From NCBI RefSeq assembly GCF_900141755.1, contig NZ_LT670844.1, positions 7,846,000 to 7,909,999 on the forward strand: a stretch of DNA of 64,000 nucleotides. The letters are read 5' to 3'. Positions 17,605-27,617 of this stretch are shown here, piece after piece. The notes beneath the pieces are model-generated. The model was not told the DNA's origin. It was given only the letters and a program-made list of their open reading frames with translations, and did no database searches. The DNA is from Bradyrhizobium lablabi (GTDB taxonomy: Bacteria > Pseudomonadota > Alphaproteobacteria > Rhizobiales > Xanthobacteraceae). Numbering within the stretch: the first letter of the stretch is position 1; each line of letters starts with the position of its first letter. The position numbers were made by a program, and so were the translations under genes.

Positions 17605-19014
17605 TTATGCCTGCCGAACTGAGGCCGTAGCTGCCGGCAGATCAGGCGCAAGGGTCAACTCCCGATCGATCTCTTCGATCGACTTGCCCCGGGTCTCGAT
17701 GCCGAGGAAATAATATACCGCGCCCGCCATCAAAAACCAGCAGCCGAGATAGACGAAGGCCAGCGGAATCTGTGGCAACGGCACGTCCGGCTTTAGGTAG
17801 TTGCCGGAGCCCACGATCAAGGCGAGGCCGACCGGCCCGATGATCTTGCCGATGCCGCCAAAACCGTAGGCCGAGCCCATGCCCGAGGTCCGCAAATGCG
17901 AGGGCCAGACTTCCGCCGCATAGGGGCCGACGATCGCAAACCCGCCATCGGCAAAGAAGAAGGCAACCGCGAGCAGCAGCCAGAACGCCGACACGCCCAT
18001 GAACATGACATCGTAATTGTAGCCCGCCACGATGGTCATCAGCCCGGCGCCGAAGCCGAGCAGGCCGCCGGCGTTGCGCCGACCCATCAGTTCGGAGAAG
18101 AACGCGAATGACAGCCGGCCGATGAAGCCGAACACCGAGAGCAGGATCATCATCTTGGCGGCCTCCTGCGGGGTGACCTTCAACAGCACGACGAACAACG
18201 AGGGCGCCCATAGCGTGATGCCGTAGACGCCGGTCTGCGCGCCGGCATTGCCGAGCCATGAGACGACCAGGCTGCGCGGATATTTGAAAAGGTCGAGCCA
18301 GTTGCTCTTGATGATCGGCCCGGCGTCGGCGGCCGTCGGCAGCGGCAACGCGGATGGCTCCATCTGCAGCGCCCAGGCGAGCGATTTGCGCGCTTCCTCA
18401 TAGCGCCCCTGGCGGCAGAGCCAACGCGGCGATTCCGGCACCCAGAGCCGGACCAGGAGGACGAGGAGGGCGGGCAGCACGCCGATAGCGAACAACAGCC
18501 GCCAGTCGCCGCTGCCGACCAGGGCGCCCATCACCGCACCGAGCCCGACACCGAGCGGGATTACGCAGGTCACGAGGCCGCCGACCCAGCCACGCTTGGA
18601 GGAGGGCATGAACTCCTGCACCAGGGGCAAGTCCACGCAATAAAGCCCCCCGACGCCAACGCCGACGAAGAAGCGCAGGATCGACAGGTAGATCCAGCCA
18701 TTGTCGGGGGTGAAATACAAAAGGCCGGTGGCGATCGAGAAATTCAGCACGGTGCCGATAAAGACCTTGCGGCGGCCGATGCGGTCGGCGAGCCAGCCCC
18801 AGGCATAGGCGCCGATAATGGCGCCAATGCCCGAACTCATCAGCACGGTCGCCGACTGGCCGAAGGTGAGCTTCCAGGGCCCGATCAGGAAGGCAAGAAC
18901 AAAACCGATCAGGAAATAGTCAAAGAATTCCAGCGCGTCGCCGATGATGGCGGCGGCGAGGATTTTGATCTGGTTTCCGGTCAGACTCGTGCGTCGATCG
19001 AGTATCTCGAACAT
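17605..19014 (-). CDS. MFS transporter (metabolite:H+ symporter / sugar-porter-like)
   Basis: 469 aa from the ATG at 19014, preceded by AAGGGGGAAA at suitable spacing; the frame is open further upstream but without a start signal. Twelve membrane helices are expected. Motif A between helices 2 and 3 is WGWLADRIGRRKVFIG. Helix 1 carries GDALEFFDYFLIGF, typical of the organic-acid/aromatic-acid symporter group. The central loop has VPESPRWLCRQGRYEEARKS and the C-terminus GIETRGKSIEEID, both sugar-porter-type signatures. The substrate is not readable. Confidence 0.88.
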   Translation of the reverse strand: MFEILDRRTSLTGNQIKILAAAIIGDALEFFDYFLIGFVLAFLIGPWKLTFGQSATVLMSSGIGAIIGAYAWGWLADRIGRRKVFIGTVLNFSIATGLLYFTPDNGWIYLSILRFFVGVGVGGLYCVDLPLVQEFMPSSKRGWVGGLVTCVIPLGVGLGAVMGALVGSGDWRLLFAIGVLPALLVLLVRLWVPESPRWLCRQGRYEEARKSLAWALQMEPSALPLPTAADAGPIIKSNWLDLFKYPRSLVVSWLGNAGAQTGVYGITLWAPSLFVVLLKVTPQEAAKMMILLSVFGFIGRLSFAFFSELMGRRNAGGLLGFGAGLMTIVAGYNYDVMFMGVSAFWLLLAVAFFFADGGFAIVGPYAAEVWPSHLRTSGMGSAYGFGGIGKIIGPVGLALIVGSGNYLKPDVPLPQIPLAFVYLGCWFLMAGAVYYFLGIETRGKSIEEIDRELTLAPDLPAATASVRQA

Positions 19015-19193
19015 GGCGTTTTTTCCCCCTTGGCGCATGTTCGTTTCTGAGCGGGCGCCGCGCCTGCGTCCCGCCGATCGTTCGAATGCTACGCTTTCGA
19101 CGCGGCGAACGGAAGCCCGGGCGCGCAAGGTCAATTTCTTTAAGGTTTTTGGCTAAGCTTGCGTCCCGCTCGTTCCCGTCGAGACCGAAGCCT

Positions 19194-19466
19194 ATGGAAG
19201 AAAAGCGAAAGCATCCGCGGACCGAAATCGAGGAAGCGGCCTACGTTTCGTCGGGCGGAATGGTCATGAGCTGCATCGTCCGGAATATCTCGCCGGAGGG
19301 CGCCGCCATCGACGTCGAGAACCCGGCCTTCGTACCCCCGCGCTTTCGCCTCGTGGTGGCGAAGGACTCCTCGGTTTTCGAATGCCGAACCGTCTGGATT
19401 CAGCGAAACCGCATCGGCGTGGCTTTCGCTGCGGTGCCGCAAGAAGTGCGGCAGCAGGACAAATGA
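19194..19466 (+). CDS. PilZ-domain protein
   Basis: 90 aa from the ATG at 19194. It opens with EKRKHPRTEIEEAAYV, where the R-x-x-x-R region of PilZ c-di-GMP binders would be (here KRKHPR), followed by the downstream PilZ-type motif NISPEGAAIDVENP. Stand-alone PilZ proteins of this size are abundant in Rhizobiales. Because the canonical RxxxR / D-x-S-x-x-G is only partly kept (NISPEGAAI for DISxxGAxI), binding of c-di-GMP is not certain. It converges with the DsbA-like gene. Confidence 0.8.
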   Translation: MEEKRKHPRTEIEEAAYVSSGGMVMSCIVRNISPEGAAIDVENPAFVPPRFRLVVAKDSSVFECRTVWIQRNRIGVAFAAVPQEVRQQDK

Positions 19467-19476
19467 ATTGACATCA

Positions 19477-20169
19477 TTACTTCTTCAACAGCGATCGGAT
19501 CTTCTTGTCGAGTTCCTCGAACGACATCGCGCCCTTGGAGATTTCGCCGTTGATAAAGAAGGTCGGCGTCGCATCGACTTTCAGTTGCTTTGAGGCGAAC
19601 TCCTGATCGGCCTTGAGCTTGTCGAGCAGCGCCTGATCCTTCACGCAACCCTCCACCGCCCGCTCGCTCATACCGGCCTGTTGCGCACCGATCTGCTTCA
19701 GGGTGGCGGTGGTCTGGTCCATCAGCTGATCCTGCTGCTTGAACAGCTGCTCGACGGCGCCGAAATATTTCTCGGCATCGCCATCGGCGATGCAGCGCGC
19801 CAGCATCGAGGCCGCCGCGGCCTTGATCTCGAGCGGGAATTCCCGAAACACGAAGCGCAGCTTGCCGGTGTCGATATATTTCGATTTCAGCATCGGAAAC
19901 ACGTTCTCGCCGAATGCCGCGCAATGCGGGCAGGTCAACGAGGCGTATTCGACAATGGTAACCGGCGCCTTGGCGGGTCCGAGCGCCATGTCCGGGAGCG
20001 CTCCCGGCTTGGCCAGAAGGGCCGCCGTCCTGCTTTCCGCCATGGCGTCGGCGACGGGATTGAGTTGCGCGAGGCCGGCGAGAGCGGCAAGTCCGGCCAG
20101 CGTCAAAGCGGTGGCGAAGGCGCGGCGGATAACGATCAACGGCTCTGCTCCAAAACCGGCATTGGTCAT
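19477..20169 (-). CDS. DsbA-family thiol:disulfide oxidoreductase, exported
   Basis: 230 aa from the ATG at 20169; the open frame continues to 20676 but only this start gives a signal peptide (VIRRAFATALTLAGLAALAG followed by an AxA site). The thioredoxin-like domain has the active site CPHC in YASLTCPHCAAFGENVFP, the cis-Pro region VDATPTFFINGE, and a helical insertion as in DsbA/ScsC and BdbD. It should introduce or isomerise disulfides in the periplasm. No DsbB partner is adjacent. It is divergent from the beta-helix gene. Confidence 0.87.
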   Translation of the reverse strand: MTNAGFGAEPLIVIRRAFATALTLAGLAALAGLAQLNPVADAMAESRTAALLAKPGALPDMALGPAKAPVTIVEYASLTCPHCAAFGENVFPMLKSKYIDTGKLRFVFREFPLEIKAAAASMLARCIADGDAEKYFGAVEQLFKQQDQLMDQTTATLKQIGAQQAGMSERAVEGCVKDQALLDKLKADQEFASKQLKVDATPTFFINGEISKGAMSFEELDKKIRSLLKK

Positions 20170-20416
20170 TCGAAACAACCGCCGTTCGCTAGCTTGAAAC
20201 GGCAAATCTGGCAATGGCGGTGCGGGATGACGAGCCAGACCCGCACGGCGCGATGAAATGTAGAGCAGTTTCCTGAACGCGCGCCGGCACCCTTGCATCG
20301 TTTTCAGGCAAGCCGCGCCGGCTCGGTGCCGGTCAAAATTGTTGCGACGAGTGACACCCAGCAGTTTATCGCGCGACGCCTCCCGGCGTAGAAATCGCAA
20401 ACGGGAGATTCTTCGA

Positions 20417-22330
20417 ATGCAGTTCCTCAACCGTCGGCAAGCGATGAAGCTCGCCTCGTCGTTCGCCGCGGCCTTGCCCTTGTTGAAAAGCGCCGGAAGC
20501 CGTGCGCAAATCAAACCCGGAGCCGTCGTTTTTGAGATGGCGGAATTCAGCAAGGGGGTTCCCGACGCCGATACAGCCTTCGCAAAAGCCTTCGCCGCGA
20601 TTTCCAAATCGGCCGGTGAGGCGAGCAAGGCCGGCAAACCCGTTCCCATCGTTCTCAACCTGGAAAAGAACGCCACCTACAGGATCAAGCAGCCTCTTCA
20701 GCTCAAACGGCTCAAGGACTTCGAACTCAACGGAAACGAGGCGCGGCTCGTCAATACGACGCTTGCGTCGACGCTTTTGATCTCCGAGGCGAGCCGCGTC
20801 ACCATCCGTGACCTCGCAATCGACTACGACCCGCTGCCGTTTACGCAAGGGACCATCAGTGCGTTCGACCATGGTGCACTGCAGATCACGGTGAAGGTCG
20901 ACAACGGTTATCCCGACGATCCAAAATTCCTCGCCGGCATCAATGACGGCTTCTTCAAGGTGATGGATCGCCGCACCCGTGCGTTGAAGCCCGGCGCGAG
21001 GGATTTTCTGACCCCGAGCCGGATCGAGCGGGTCGGCGACAAACTGATCAAGGTCGTTTTGCGATGGAGCGCCAACGATACCTTTCCGAGCCAATTGCCG
21101 ATCGCGGTAGGCGACGTGGTGACGATGTGCAACGGCTACGCCCATGCGATCGTCGTCGACGGCAGCCTCGCGACCACGTTCTACGGACTGAAACTCCTGG
21201 CTTCTCCCGGCATGGGCATCCTGGAGAACGGCGGACCGGGCGGAATGGTGCTACAGAACGTATCCATTGTTCCCGGGCCAAGGCCGGTCGGCGCGACCAC
21301 GGATCGGCTGGTTTCCACCAATTCCGACGGGACCCACTTCATCACCGTCGAACGCGGCCCGACGATGCAGGATTGCACCTTCGCCAACACCTCCGACGAT
21401 GCCGTCAACGTGCACGGCTTTTATTATTACGTGGTGCAGAAGACCGCGCCGCGGCGCTACGTCGTCAGTCCCAAATGGGATATCGGCCTGATGGCGGGAG
21501 ACGAGATCGAGACCTGCGAGCAGGGAACGTTCCGCTCGCTGGGACGCACCAAGATCGTTCAGCTGACCAAGCGAAAGGCGCCCGAACTCAAAGCCAGGAT
21601 CACGCCGATCTGGAAGAACAAGAGCCCGGCTACCCAGCCCGATCTGGTCTACGACATCGAGCTAGCGGAGGACCTGCCGCTGAAGATCGCCGATGCTGTC
21701 ACATCGCTCAGCCGGATCGGCACGGGCACGGCGATCCGGCGATGCAGCTTTCACGCCTGCGGCCACGTCGTGGTGAAGTCGCCCAATTCCGTCGTCGAGG
21801 ACTGCCAGTTCACCTATTCGTCGACGATCGCGCTGCAGGCCGGGAGTGACATCGGCTTTTGGTCCGAGGCCGGCTTTTCCGACAATCTGACACTGGGGAA
21901 CAATCATTTCGACCATAGCATCACCGGCGCCAACGCGCTAACGGAGGGTAACGGTGCGCTCGGTACCATCTATATCGGCATGTCGCCGCCCGAGGGCACG
22001 AAGGGTTTTGCCAACAGCTTCCAGAACCGCAACATCACCATCCAGGGCAACCGGATCGACAATTCCTTCATCTACGGGATTTTCGTCGGCAATGCCGATG
22101 GCGTGCGCATCATCGACAATGTGATCGGCCAGACTTTTATTCGCGGCAGTTTTGATGCCGGGAAATTCTACGGCGAGACCCCGAACAGCGGCATCTTTAT
22201 CGGCCGCTCAAGGAATGCCGAGATCAGCAACAATTCCGTCGCGCGCGGCCGGATTGCAAAAACCGCGGTCGCCGTGGACCGTACCTGCGTTCGGGAATCG
22301 ATCCGCCTGGCGAACAACGTTCTGGCGTGA
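20417..22330 (+). CDS. exported right-handed beta-helix protein
   Basis: 637 aa from the ATG at 20417 (GGGAGA at 20403). The N-terminus (LNRRQAMKLASSFAAALPLL) looks Tat-like. The body has parallel-beta-helix repeats of the pectate-lyase/NosD kind, with recurrent asparagine ladders (FANTSDDAVNVHGFYYYV, ITIQGNRIDNSFIYGIFVGN, AEISNNSVARGRIAK). SDDAVNVHG recalls the DxxD region of glycoside hydrolase family 28-like helices. It probably binds or cleaves a polysaccharide outside the cytoplasm. No carbohydrate operon surrounds it. The fold is likely, the activity not established. Confidence 0.75.
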   Translation: MQFLNRRQAMKLASSFAAALPLLKSAGSRAQIKPGAVVFEMAEFSKGVPDADTAFAKAFAAISKSAGEASKAGKPVPIVLNLEKNATYRIKQPLQLKRLKDFELNGNEARLVNTTLASTLLISEASRVTIRDLAIDYDPLPFTQGTISAFDHGALQITVKVDNGYPDDPKFLAGINDGFFKVMDRRTRALKPGARDFLTPSRIERVGDKLIKVVLRWSANDTFPSQLPIAVGDVVTMCNGYAHAIVVDGSLATTFYGLKLLASPGMGILENGGPGGMVLQNVSIVPGPRPVGATTDRLVSTNSDGTHFITVERGPTMQDCTFANTSDDAVNVHGFYYYVVQKTAPRRYVVSPKWDIGLMAGDEIETCEQGTFRSLGRTKIVQLTKRKAPELKARITPIWKNKSPATQPDLVYDIELAEDLPLKIADAVTSLSRIGTGTAIRRCSFHACGHVVVKSPNSVVEDCQFTYSSTIALQAGSDIGFWSEAGFSDNLTLGNNHFDHSITGANALTEGNGALGTIYIGMSPPEGTKGFANSFQNRNITIQGNRIDNSFIYGIFVGNADGVRIIDNVIGQTFIRGSFDAGKFYGETPNSGIFIGRSRNAEISNNSVARGRIAKTAVAVDRTCVRESIRLANNVLA

Positions 22331-22472
22331 CAAGGGAGGGCAGGGGACGCGAGCACGGAACTCGAACGGGGGATATTTCGGGCGCACAACATCCCACGCG
22401 CCGCATTTAGCGTGCCATGCAGCGTCGCTATCCCCGCCGGCCGCAACCAGCGGGGCTATTCAGATAACGACC

Positions 22473-22895
22473 TCAACCGACCGACAGCGGCCTTGCCGGG
22501 TATGTCTCGACAGCGGGCTTTGCATGGGAACCCGGCTGATGAACCACTGGCAATTGCAGCACGGTCGCACGCTGCCCCTCACAGAGCTGCGTCACCAGTA
22601 CATGGCTTCCGTCCGGAAATTCGATCGCATCATGGTGACGATGCGGGACATCGGGGTCGATCTGGCCAAATTTTCCGACCCGGAAATTGGTTACCCGCGT
22701 CCAGATCCACCTGTTGTCGTATCGGACGTCCTCAGCGAACGCGAGTTCGGTGCCGGGTAGCATGCAGACCGCCACATTGGGCTCGCTTTGCGACGCGAAA
22801 CCACGCGTCGACGTGCCGCGGAACGTGGTCGTGATCAATGTCTCTCCAACCTGGGCAGGACGCGTTGCTACAGCGTGCAGACTATAGTCACACAT
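22473..22895 (-). CDS. conserved hypothetical protein, cytoplasmic
   Basis: 140 aa from the ATG at 22895, with GAGGAG upstream; the frame runs on to 23024 without a start signal. The N-terminus MCDYSLHAVATRPAQVGETL is one I recall from a widely conserved alphaproteobacterial family without an assigned function. Other landmarks are GTSTRGFAS, VAVCMLPGTELAFAEDV, and HRHHDAIEFPDGSHVLVTQL, a His-rich segment that could bind metal. It faces the sugar-acid locus tail to head with 260 bp between. Confidence 0.75.
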   Translation of the reverse strand: MCDYSLHAVATRPAQVGETLITTTFRGTSTRGFASQSEPNVAVCMLPGTELAFAEDVRYDNRWIWTRVTNFRVGKFGQIDPDVPHRHHDAIEFPDGSHVLVTQLCEGQRATVLQLPVVHQPGSHAKPAVETYPARPLSVG

Positions 22896-23130
22896 TTGGT
22901 TTGCTCCTCGATCGAGATAGCCAACCCACGCCGCTCCGAGGCGCAGGCCTCTATCAGAGTGAACTTCAAATCTTAACTCGATTATGGGGCGATTGTGCGG
23001 CTCGCCTTGGCCGGGCGCAATCACAAATGCGTTTGCGGAGGTTTTGAGCGATTTGGTGGGGTTGTATGCGAAGGCAAGGCAATCGTCGCCGCAAGGCCTT
23101 CCCGCCGACGCAAGCCGGTGTCTACCGTGC

Positions 23131-23152
23131 AGGCAAGGCCCAAGCCTTGCTT
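23131..23152 (-). terminator. hairpin after garD, possible transcription terminator
   Basis: GCAAGGC (23133-23139) pairs with GCCTTGC (23144-23150) around a CCAA loop, extendable by two weaker pairs. It begins within 10 bp of the garD stop, at the end of a six-gene minus-strand run. There is no T-run on the minus side, so it may be Rho-assisted or only a processing hairpin. Confidence 0.35.
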
Positions 23153-23156
23153 CGGC

Positions 23157-24701
23157 TCAAGTGACCGGCCCTGGGGTGAACAGGGTCAGATCATTATGAA
23201 TGCCCCAGCGGTCCGACCACACTTTGGTGCGTCCGCTCGCGACATCCAGAATCAGCCGGAACAGGTCCCAGCCGGTTTCCTCGATCGTGGCTTCGCCGGT
23301 GGCGATGCGGCCGGCATCGAAATCGATCAGATCCTTCCAGCGGCGCGCCAGCTCCGTTCGCGTCGACACCTTGATCACTGGTGCCGCGGCGAGCCCATAA
23401 GGCGTGCCGCGCCCGGTCGTGAACACCTGCAGCGTCATGCCGGAGGCGAGCTGCAGCGTGCCGCAGATGAAGTCGCTGGCCGGCGTCGCCGCGAACGTCA
23501 TGCCCTTCCTGCGCACCCGCTCGCCCGGCGACAGCACATCGACGATCGGGCTCGAGCCTGATTTGACGATCGAGCCGAGTGACTTTTCCACGATGTTGGC
23601 CAGTCCGCCCTTCTTGTTGCCGGGCGTGGTATTGGCGCTGCGATCGGCATCACCCTTGGCGAGATAATCGTCATACCAATCCATCTCGCGGATCAGGGCG
23701 CGACCGACATCCTCGTTGATGGCGCGACGGGTCAGCAAATGAATGGCATCCCGCACTTCGGTGACTTCGGAAAACATCACGCTTGCACCGGCACGCACCA
23801 GAAGGTCGGCCGCGAAGCCCAGGGCCGGGTTGGCCGTGACGCCGGAAAAGGCGTCGGAGCCGCCGCATTGCAGGCCGACGACGAGATCGGAGGCCGGGCA
23901 GGTTTCGCGGCGGCGCCGGTTGAGCACGGCAAGCCGCTCGTCCGCCATTTTCATGATGGCGTCGACAATGGCGCCAAAACCGTCGAAGGCCTCGTCCTGC
24001 ATACGCACAACGCTGTCGCCTGCTTCGCCCGGCAGCAGCCGTTCGGGAACCAGCTTTTCGCAGCCGAGGCCGACAACCATGACCTCGCCGCCGAAATTCG
24101 GATTGCGCGCGATGTTCTGCAGCGTCCGGATCGGCACGATTGCGAGCGGCGCGGTGATCGCAACGCCGCAGCCGTAATTGTGCGTCAGCGCGACGACGTC
24201 GTCCACGTTGGGATATTTCGGCAAAAGCTCTGTCTTGATGCGCTTGAGCGCAAACTGCAGCGTGCCGGCGACGCATTGCACGCTGGTGCTGATCGCCAGC
24301 ACGTTCTTGGTGCCGGCGGAACCGTCGGGATTGCGAAAACCCTCGAACGTATAGCCCTCGAGCGGCGCTTGGGCTGCGGGAACGGCAGTCGCAAGTTCGA
24401 GCTTGTCTAGTTCCGGCGGCGTCGGCATGCGAATCCGCGCCTCGTCCACCCATTCGCCGGCCTGGATCGGCTGCGCGGCCGTTCCGATCACTTCATTGTA
24501 GCGGCGGATCGGGGCGCCTTCCGGAATATCGGCCAGCGCCACCTTGTGACCCTGCGGCACGAAATTGCGCAGCTCAAGGCCGCAGGCAAAGCGGGTTTGC
24601 GCCGGCAGTCCGAAATCATTGACCACGATCGCGACATTGTCGTTGGCGTCGAGCCTGATGTAGCGCGGCTCGTAGGCCTGCGCCGTCGCATGTACCGTCA
24701 C
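23157..24701 (-). CDS. garD: galactarate dehydratase
   Basis: 514 aa, close to the 523 aa of E. coli GarD, and it follows that protein as I remember it along the whole length: an N-terminal SAF-type domain ([29 protein letters not shown]), [20 protein letters not shown], a YGCGVAI motif, [17 protein letters not shown], and the C-terminal [20 protein letters not shown]. It dehydrates meso-galactarate to 5-dehydro-4-deoxy-D-glucarate. It shares the kdgD and semialdehyde dehydrogenase genes with the glucarate branch. Altronate dehydratase (UxaA) is the closest alternative but fits the neighbours less well. Confidence 0.9.
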   Translation of the reverse strand: MTVHATAQAYEPRYIRLDANDNVAIVVNDFGLPAQTRFACGLELRNFVPQGHKVALADIPEGAPIRRYNEVIGTAAQPIQAGEWVDEARIRMPTPPELDKLELATAVPAAQAPLEGYTFEGFRNPDGSAGTKNVLAISTSVQCVAGTLQFALKRIKTELLPKYPNVDDVVALTHNYGCGVAITAPLAIVPIRTLQNIARNPNFGGEVMVVGLGCEKLVPERLLPGEAGDSVVRMQDEAFDGFGAIVDAIMKMADERLAVLNRRRRETCPASDLVVGLQCGGSDAFSGVTANPALGFAADLLVRAGASVMFSEVTEVRDAIHLLTRRAINEDVGRALIREMDWYDDYLAKGDADRSANTTPGNKKGGLANIVEKSLGSIVKSGSSPIVDVLSPGERVRRKGMTFAATPASDFICGTLQLASGMTLQVFTTGRGTPYGLAAAPVIKVSTRTELARRWKDLIDFDAGRIATGEATIEETGWDLFRLILDVASGRTKVWSDRWGIHNDLTLFTPGPVT

Positions 24702-24728
24702 GACACTCTCCCTTGCCTTGTCCTGCGC

Positions 24729-26177
24729 CTAGACCGGATTGATATAGGCCGTTTTCACGATGGTGTAGAATTCGCGGGCATAAGCGCCTTGTTCGCGCGC
24801 GCCATAGCTCGATCCCTTGCGGCCGCCGAACGGCACGTGATAGTCGACGCCCGCGGTCGGCAGGTTGACCATCACCATACCGGCCTCGCTGTTGCGCTTG
24901 AAATGCGAGGCGTATTTGAGGCTTGTCGTGCAAATGCCCGCAGCCAGACCGAATTCCGTGTCATTGGCGAGCGCCAGCGCCTCGTCGTAATCCTTGGCCC
25001 GGATGACGCAGGCCACGGGTCCAAAAATCTCCTCCCGTGCGATCCGCATCGCATTGGCAGCGCCGGTGAAGATCGCAGGCTGCATGTAGAAGCCGGGGGT
25101 TTCGCGGTTGAGCATTTCGCCGCCCCAGTGCAGCCTTGCGCCTTCTTCCTTGCCGATCTGGAGATATCGCAAATCTTGATCGAGCTGGGTCTGGTCCACG
25201 ACAGGTCCCATCTGGGTTCCGGCCTTCAGCGCATCGTCGACGACGAGGCCTTTGACACGTTCGGTCAGCGCCTCGACGAAACGATCGTGGATACCCTCGG
25301 TGACGATCAAGCGCGACGAAGCCGTGCAGCGTTGGCCGGTCGAGAAGAACGCGCCATTGACGGCGGCTTCGACCGCGACCTTGACGTCGGCGTCGTCGAG
25401 CACGACCAGCGGGTTCTTGCCGCCCATTTCGAGCTGGAATTTCTTCATCGGCGTCGAGGCGACGCAGGTCTGCGCGATCCGGCGCCCGGTTCCGACCGAG
25501 CCGGTGAAGGAGATCGCGGCAACGTCGGGATGTTCGAGCATGGTCTGGCCGACGACGGAGCCGGAGCCCATCACCAGATTGAAGACGCCGGCAGGAAGCC
25601 CCGAGCGCGCGATGATTTCGGAGAGCGCGTGAGCCGAGCCCGGCACGATCTCGGCGGGCTTGAACACGACGGTGTTGCCATAACACAGCGCCGGCGCAAT
25701 CTTCCATGCCGGGATCGCGATCGGAAAATTCCACGGCGTGATCAGGCCGACGATGCCGACTGCCTCGCGCGTGATCTCGACCTCGAGGCCCGGACGCACT
25801 GATGCGCCCTTTTCACCCGTCAGCCGCAAGGCCTCGCCGGCGAAAAACGCAAAAATCTGCCCGGCGCGGGCGACTTCCCCAATGCCCTCCGGCAGCGTCT
25901 TGCCTTCCTCGCGCGCCAAGAGGCGACCGAGCTCTTCTTTGCGCGCCAGAATTTCGATGGAGACGCGGTTGAGCGCGTCAAACCGCTCCTGCGGCGTCGA
26001 GCGCGACCAGGCGGGGAAAGCAGCCTTCGCGGCGGCGATCGCCTTTTGGGTCTGGGCCGGATCGGCCTTGGCATATTCGCCGACGATATCGTTGGTGTTC
26101 GACGGGTTGATATTGCGGCTGATGCCGGGCCCCTCGACCCAGTCGCCGGCGATGTAGTTCTTCAGGATAGCGTTCAT
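24729..26177 (-). CDS. aldehyde dehydrogenase, probable 2,5-dioxovalerate (alpha-ketoglutarate semialdehyde) dehydrogenase
   Basis: 482 aa from the ATG at 26177, with GGAGAAG before it; a longer frame to 26360 overlaps gudD. ALDH motifs: NADP-site VGLITPWNFPIAIPAWKIAP, SFTGSVGTGRRIAQ, catalytic Glu in LEMGGKNPLVV and nucleophilic Cys in STGQRCTASSR. Next to kdgD, whose product is 2,5-dioxovalerate, it should oxidise that semialdehyde to 2-oxoglutarate, the last step of sugar-acid oxidation. It lies 34 bp after gudD and 27 bp before garD. Succinate-semialdehyde dehydrogenase activity is a possible side role. Confidence 0.87.
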   Translation of the reverse strand: MNAILKNYIAGDWVEGPGISRNINPSNTNDIVGEYAKADPAQTQKAIAAAKAAFPAWSRSTPQERFDALNRVSIEILARKEELGRLLAREEGKTLPEGIGEVARAGQIFAFFAGEALRLTGEKGASVRPGLEVEITREAVGIVGLITPWNFPIAIPAWKIAPALCYGNTVVFKPAEIVPGSAHALSEIIARSGLPAGVFNLVMGSGSVVGQTMLEHPDVAAISFTGSVGTGRRIAQTCVASTPMKKFQLEMGGKNPLVVLDDADVKVAVEAAVNGAFFSTGQRCTASSRLIVTEGIHDRFVEALTERVKGLVVDDALKAGTQMGPVVDQTQLDQDLRYLQIGKEEGARLHWGGEMLNRETPGFYMQPAIFTGAANAMRIAREEIFGPVACVIRAKDYDEALALANDTEFGLAAGICTTSLKYASHFKRNSEAGMVMVNLPTAGVDYHVPFGGRKGSSYGAREQGAYAREFYTIVKTAYINPV

Positions 26178-26211
26178 TCGACTTCTCCAATGGGCGGCAG
26201 GCAAAAAAGCG

Positions 26212-27567
26212 TCAGCGTACGAGGCAGGGACGCTTGTCGTTGAATTTCCAGCCGGGAATAAGGAATTGCATGGCGATCGCATCGTCCCGGGCGCCGAGCC
26301 CATGGGTCTTGTAGAGCCGGTTCGCCGCTTCGAGTGCAGCCATATCGATCTCGATGCCAAGGCCGGGGCGGTCGGGCAGGGGGATCTTGCCGCCGACGAT
26401 CCGCAACGGATTTTTGGTGAGGTTTTGGCCGTCCTGCCAGATCCAATGGGTATCGATCGCGGTCACCCTGCCGGGCGCCGCCGCCGCGACGTGGGTGAAC
26501 ATCGCGAGTGACACGTCGAAATGGTTGTTGGAATGGGAGCCCCAGGTCAGGCCATTGTCGCGGCAGGTTTGCGCCACGCGCACCGAGCCCTGCATGGTCC
26601 AGAAATGCGGATCGGCAAGCGGAATGTCGACGGCACCAAGGCGCAGCGCATGGGACAATTGGCGCCAGTCGGTGGCGATCATGTTGGTCGCGGTGGGTAG
26701 TCCCGTGGCACGGCGGAACTCCGCCATGATCTCGCGACCGGAAAATCCGTCCTCGGCGCCGCAGGGGTCCTCGGCGTAAGCAAGAATGCCGTGCATGTCC
26801 TTGCACAGGTGAACGGCCTCCCTAAGCGACCAAGCGCCATTGGGATCGAGCGTCACGCGCGCCTTCGGGAATCGCTTGGCGAGCGCGGTCACCGCCTCGA
26901 TCTCGTCTTCGCCGCGCAGCACGCCGCCCTTGAGCTTGAAATCGGCGAAACCATAAAGGTCTTGCGCGGCTTCGGCGAGGCGCACGATGGCGTCAGGCGT
27001 GAGCGCCGGTTCGTGGCGCAGGCGAAACCAATCGTTCTCCGCGCCCGCTCCGTCGGCATAGGGGAGATCGGTCTTGCGGCGGTCGCCGACATAGAACAGA
27101 TAGCCCAGCGTCTCAACTGCGTGGCGCTGAATGCCTTCGCCGAGCAAGGCGGCGACCGGAAGTTTTAGATGCTGGCCGAGCAGATCCAGCAGCGCCGATT
27201 CGATCGCGGTGACGGCGTGGATCGTGACCCGAAGATCAAATGTCTGCTTGCCGCGTCCGGCGGCGTCACGATCGGCGAATTGCGCGCGAACGGCGGCAAG
27301 AATGTTGTTGCAGGCGCCGATGGTCTGGCCGACGACAAGAGCGCGGGCATCTTCCAGCGTCTGCCTGATTTTTTCGCCGCCGGGAACCTCGCCGACGCCG
27401 GTATGGCCGGCATTGTCGGTGAGGATGACGATGTTCCGGGTGAAGAACGGCGCATGGGCGCCGCTCAGATTGAGCAGCATGCTGTCGCGCCCGGCGACCG
27501 GGATGACCTGCATCGCCGTAACGGTCGGCGCACCGGAGAAACCCGCACCAACGGAATCCTGGATCAC
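26212..27567 (-). CDS. gudD: D-glucarate dehydratase
   Basis: 451 aa from a GTG start at 27567 with GGGAGGAA just before. It is an enolase-superfamily protein of the GlucD subgroup: the KxK motif ADFKLKGG, metal ligands in [18 protein letters not shown] and the ATNMIATDW region, and the catalytic His in [14 protein letters not shown]. It dehydrates D-glucarate (and L-idarate) to 5-dehydro-4-deoxyglucarate, the same product as GarD. It sits 50 bp after kdgD in the operon. Confidence 0.93.
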   Translation of the reverse strand: MIQDSVGAGFSGAPTVTAMQVIPVAGRDSMLLNLSGAHAPFFTRNIVILTDNAGHTGVGEVPGGEKIRQTLEDARALVVGQTIGACNNILAAVRAQFADRDAAGRGKQTFDLRVTIHAVTAIESALLDLLGQHLKLPVAALLGEGIQRHAVETLGYLFYVGDRRKTDLPYADGAGAENDWFRLRHEPALTPDAIVRLAEAAQDLYGFADFKLKGGVLRGEDEIEAVTALAKRFPKARVTLDPNGAWSLREAVHLCKDMHGILAYAEDPCGAEDGFSGREIMAEFRRATGLPTATNMIATDWRQLSHALRLGAVDIPLADPHFWTMQGSVRVAQTCRDNGLTWGSHSNNHFDVSLAMFTHVAAAAPGRVTAIDTHWIWQDGQNLTKNPLRIVGGKIPLPDRPGLGIEIDMAALEAANRLYKTHGLGARDDAIAMQFLIPGWKFNDKRPCLVR

Positions 27568-27617
27568 TCTTTCCTCCCGGCGGCAGGTCCCGCTTTGGCC
27601 TGCCGTTTAAGTCCTTA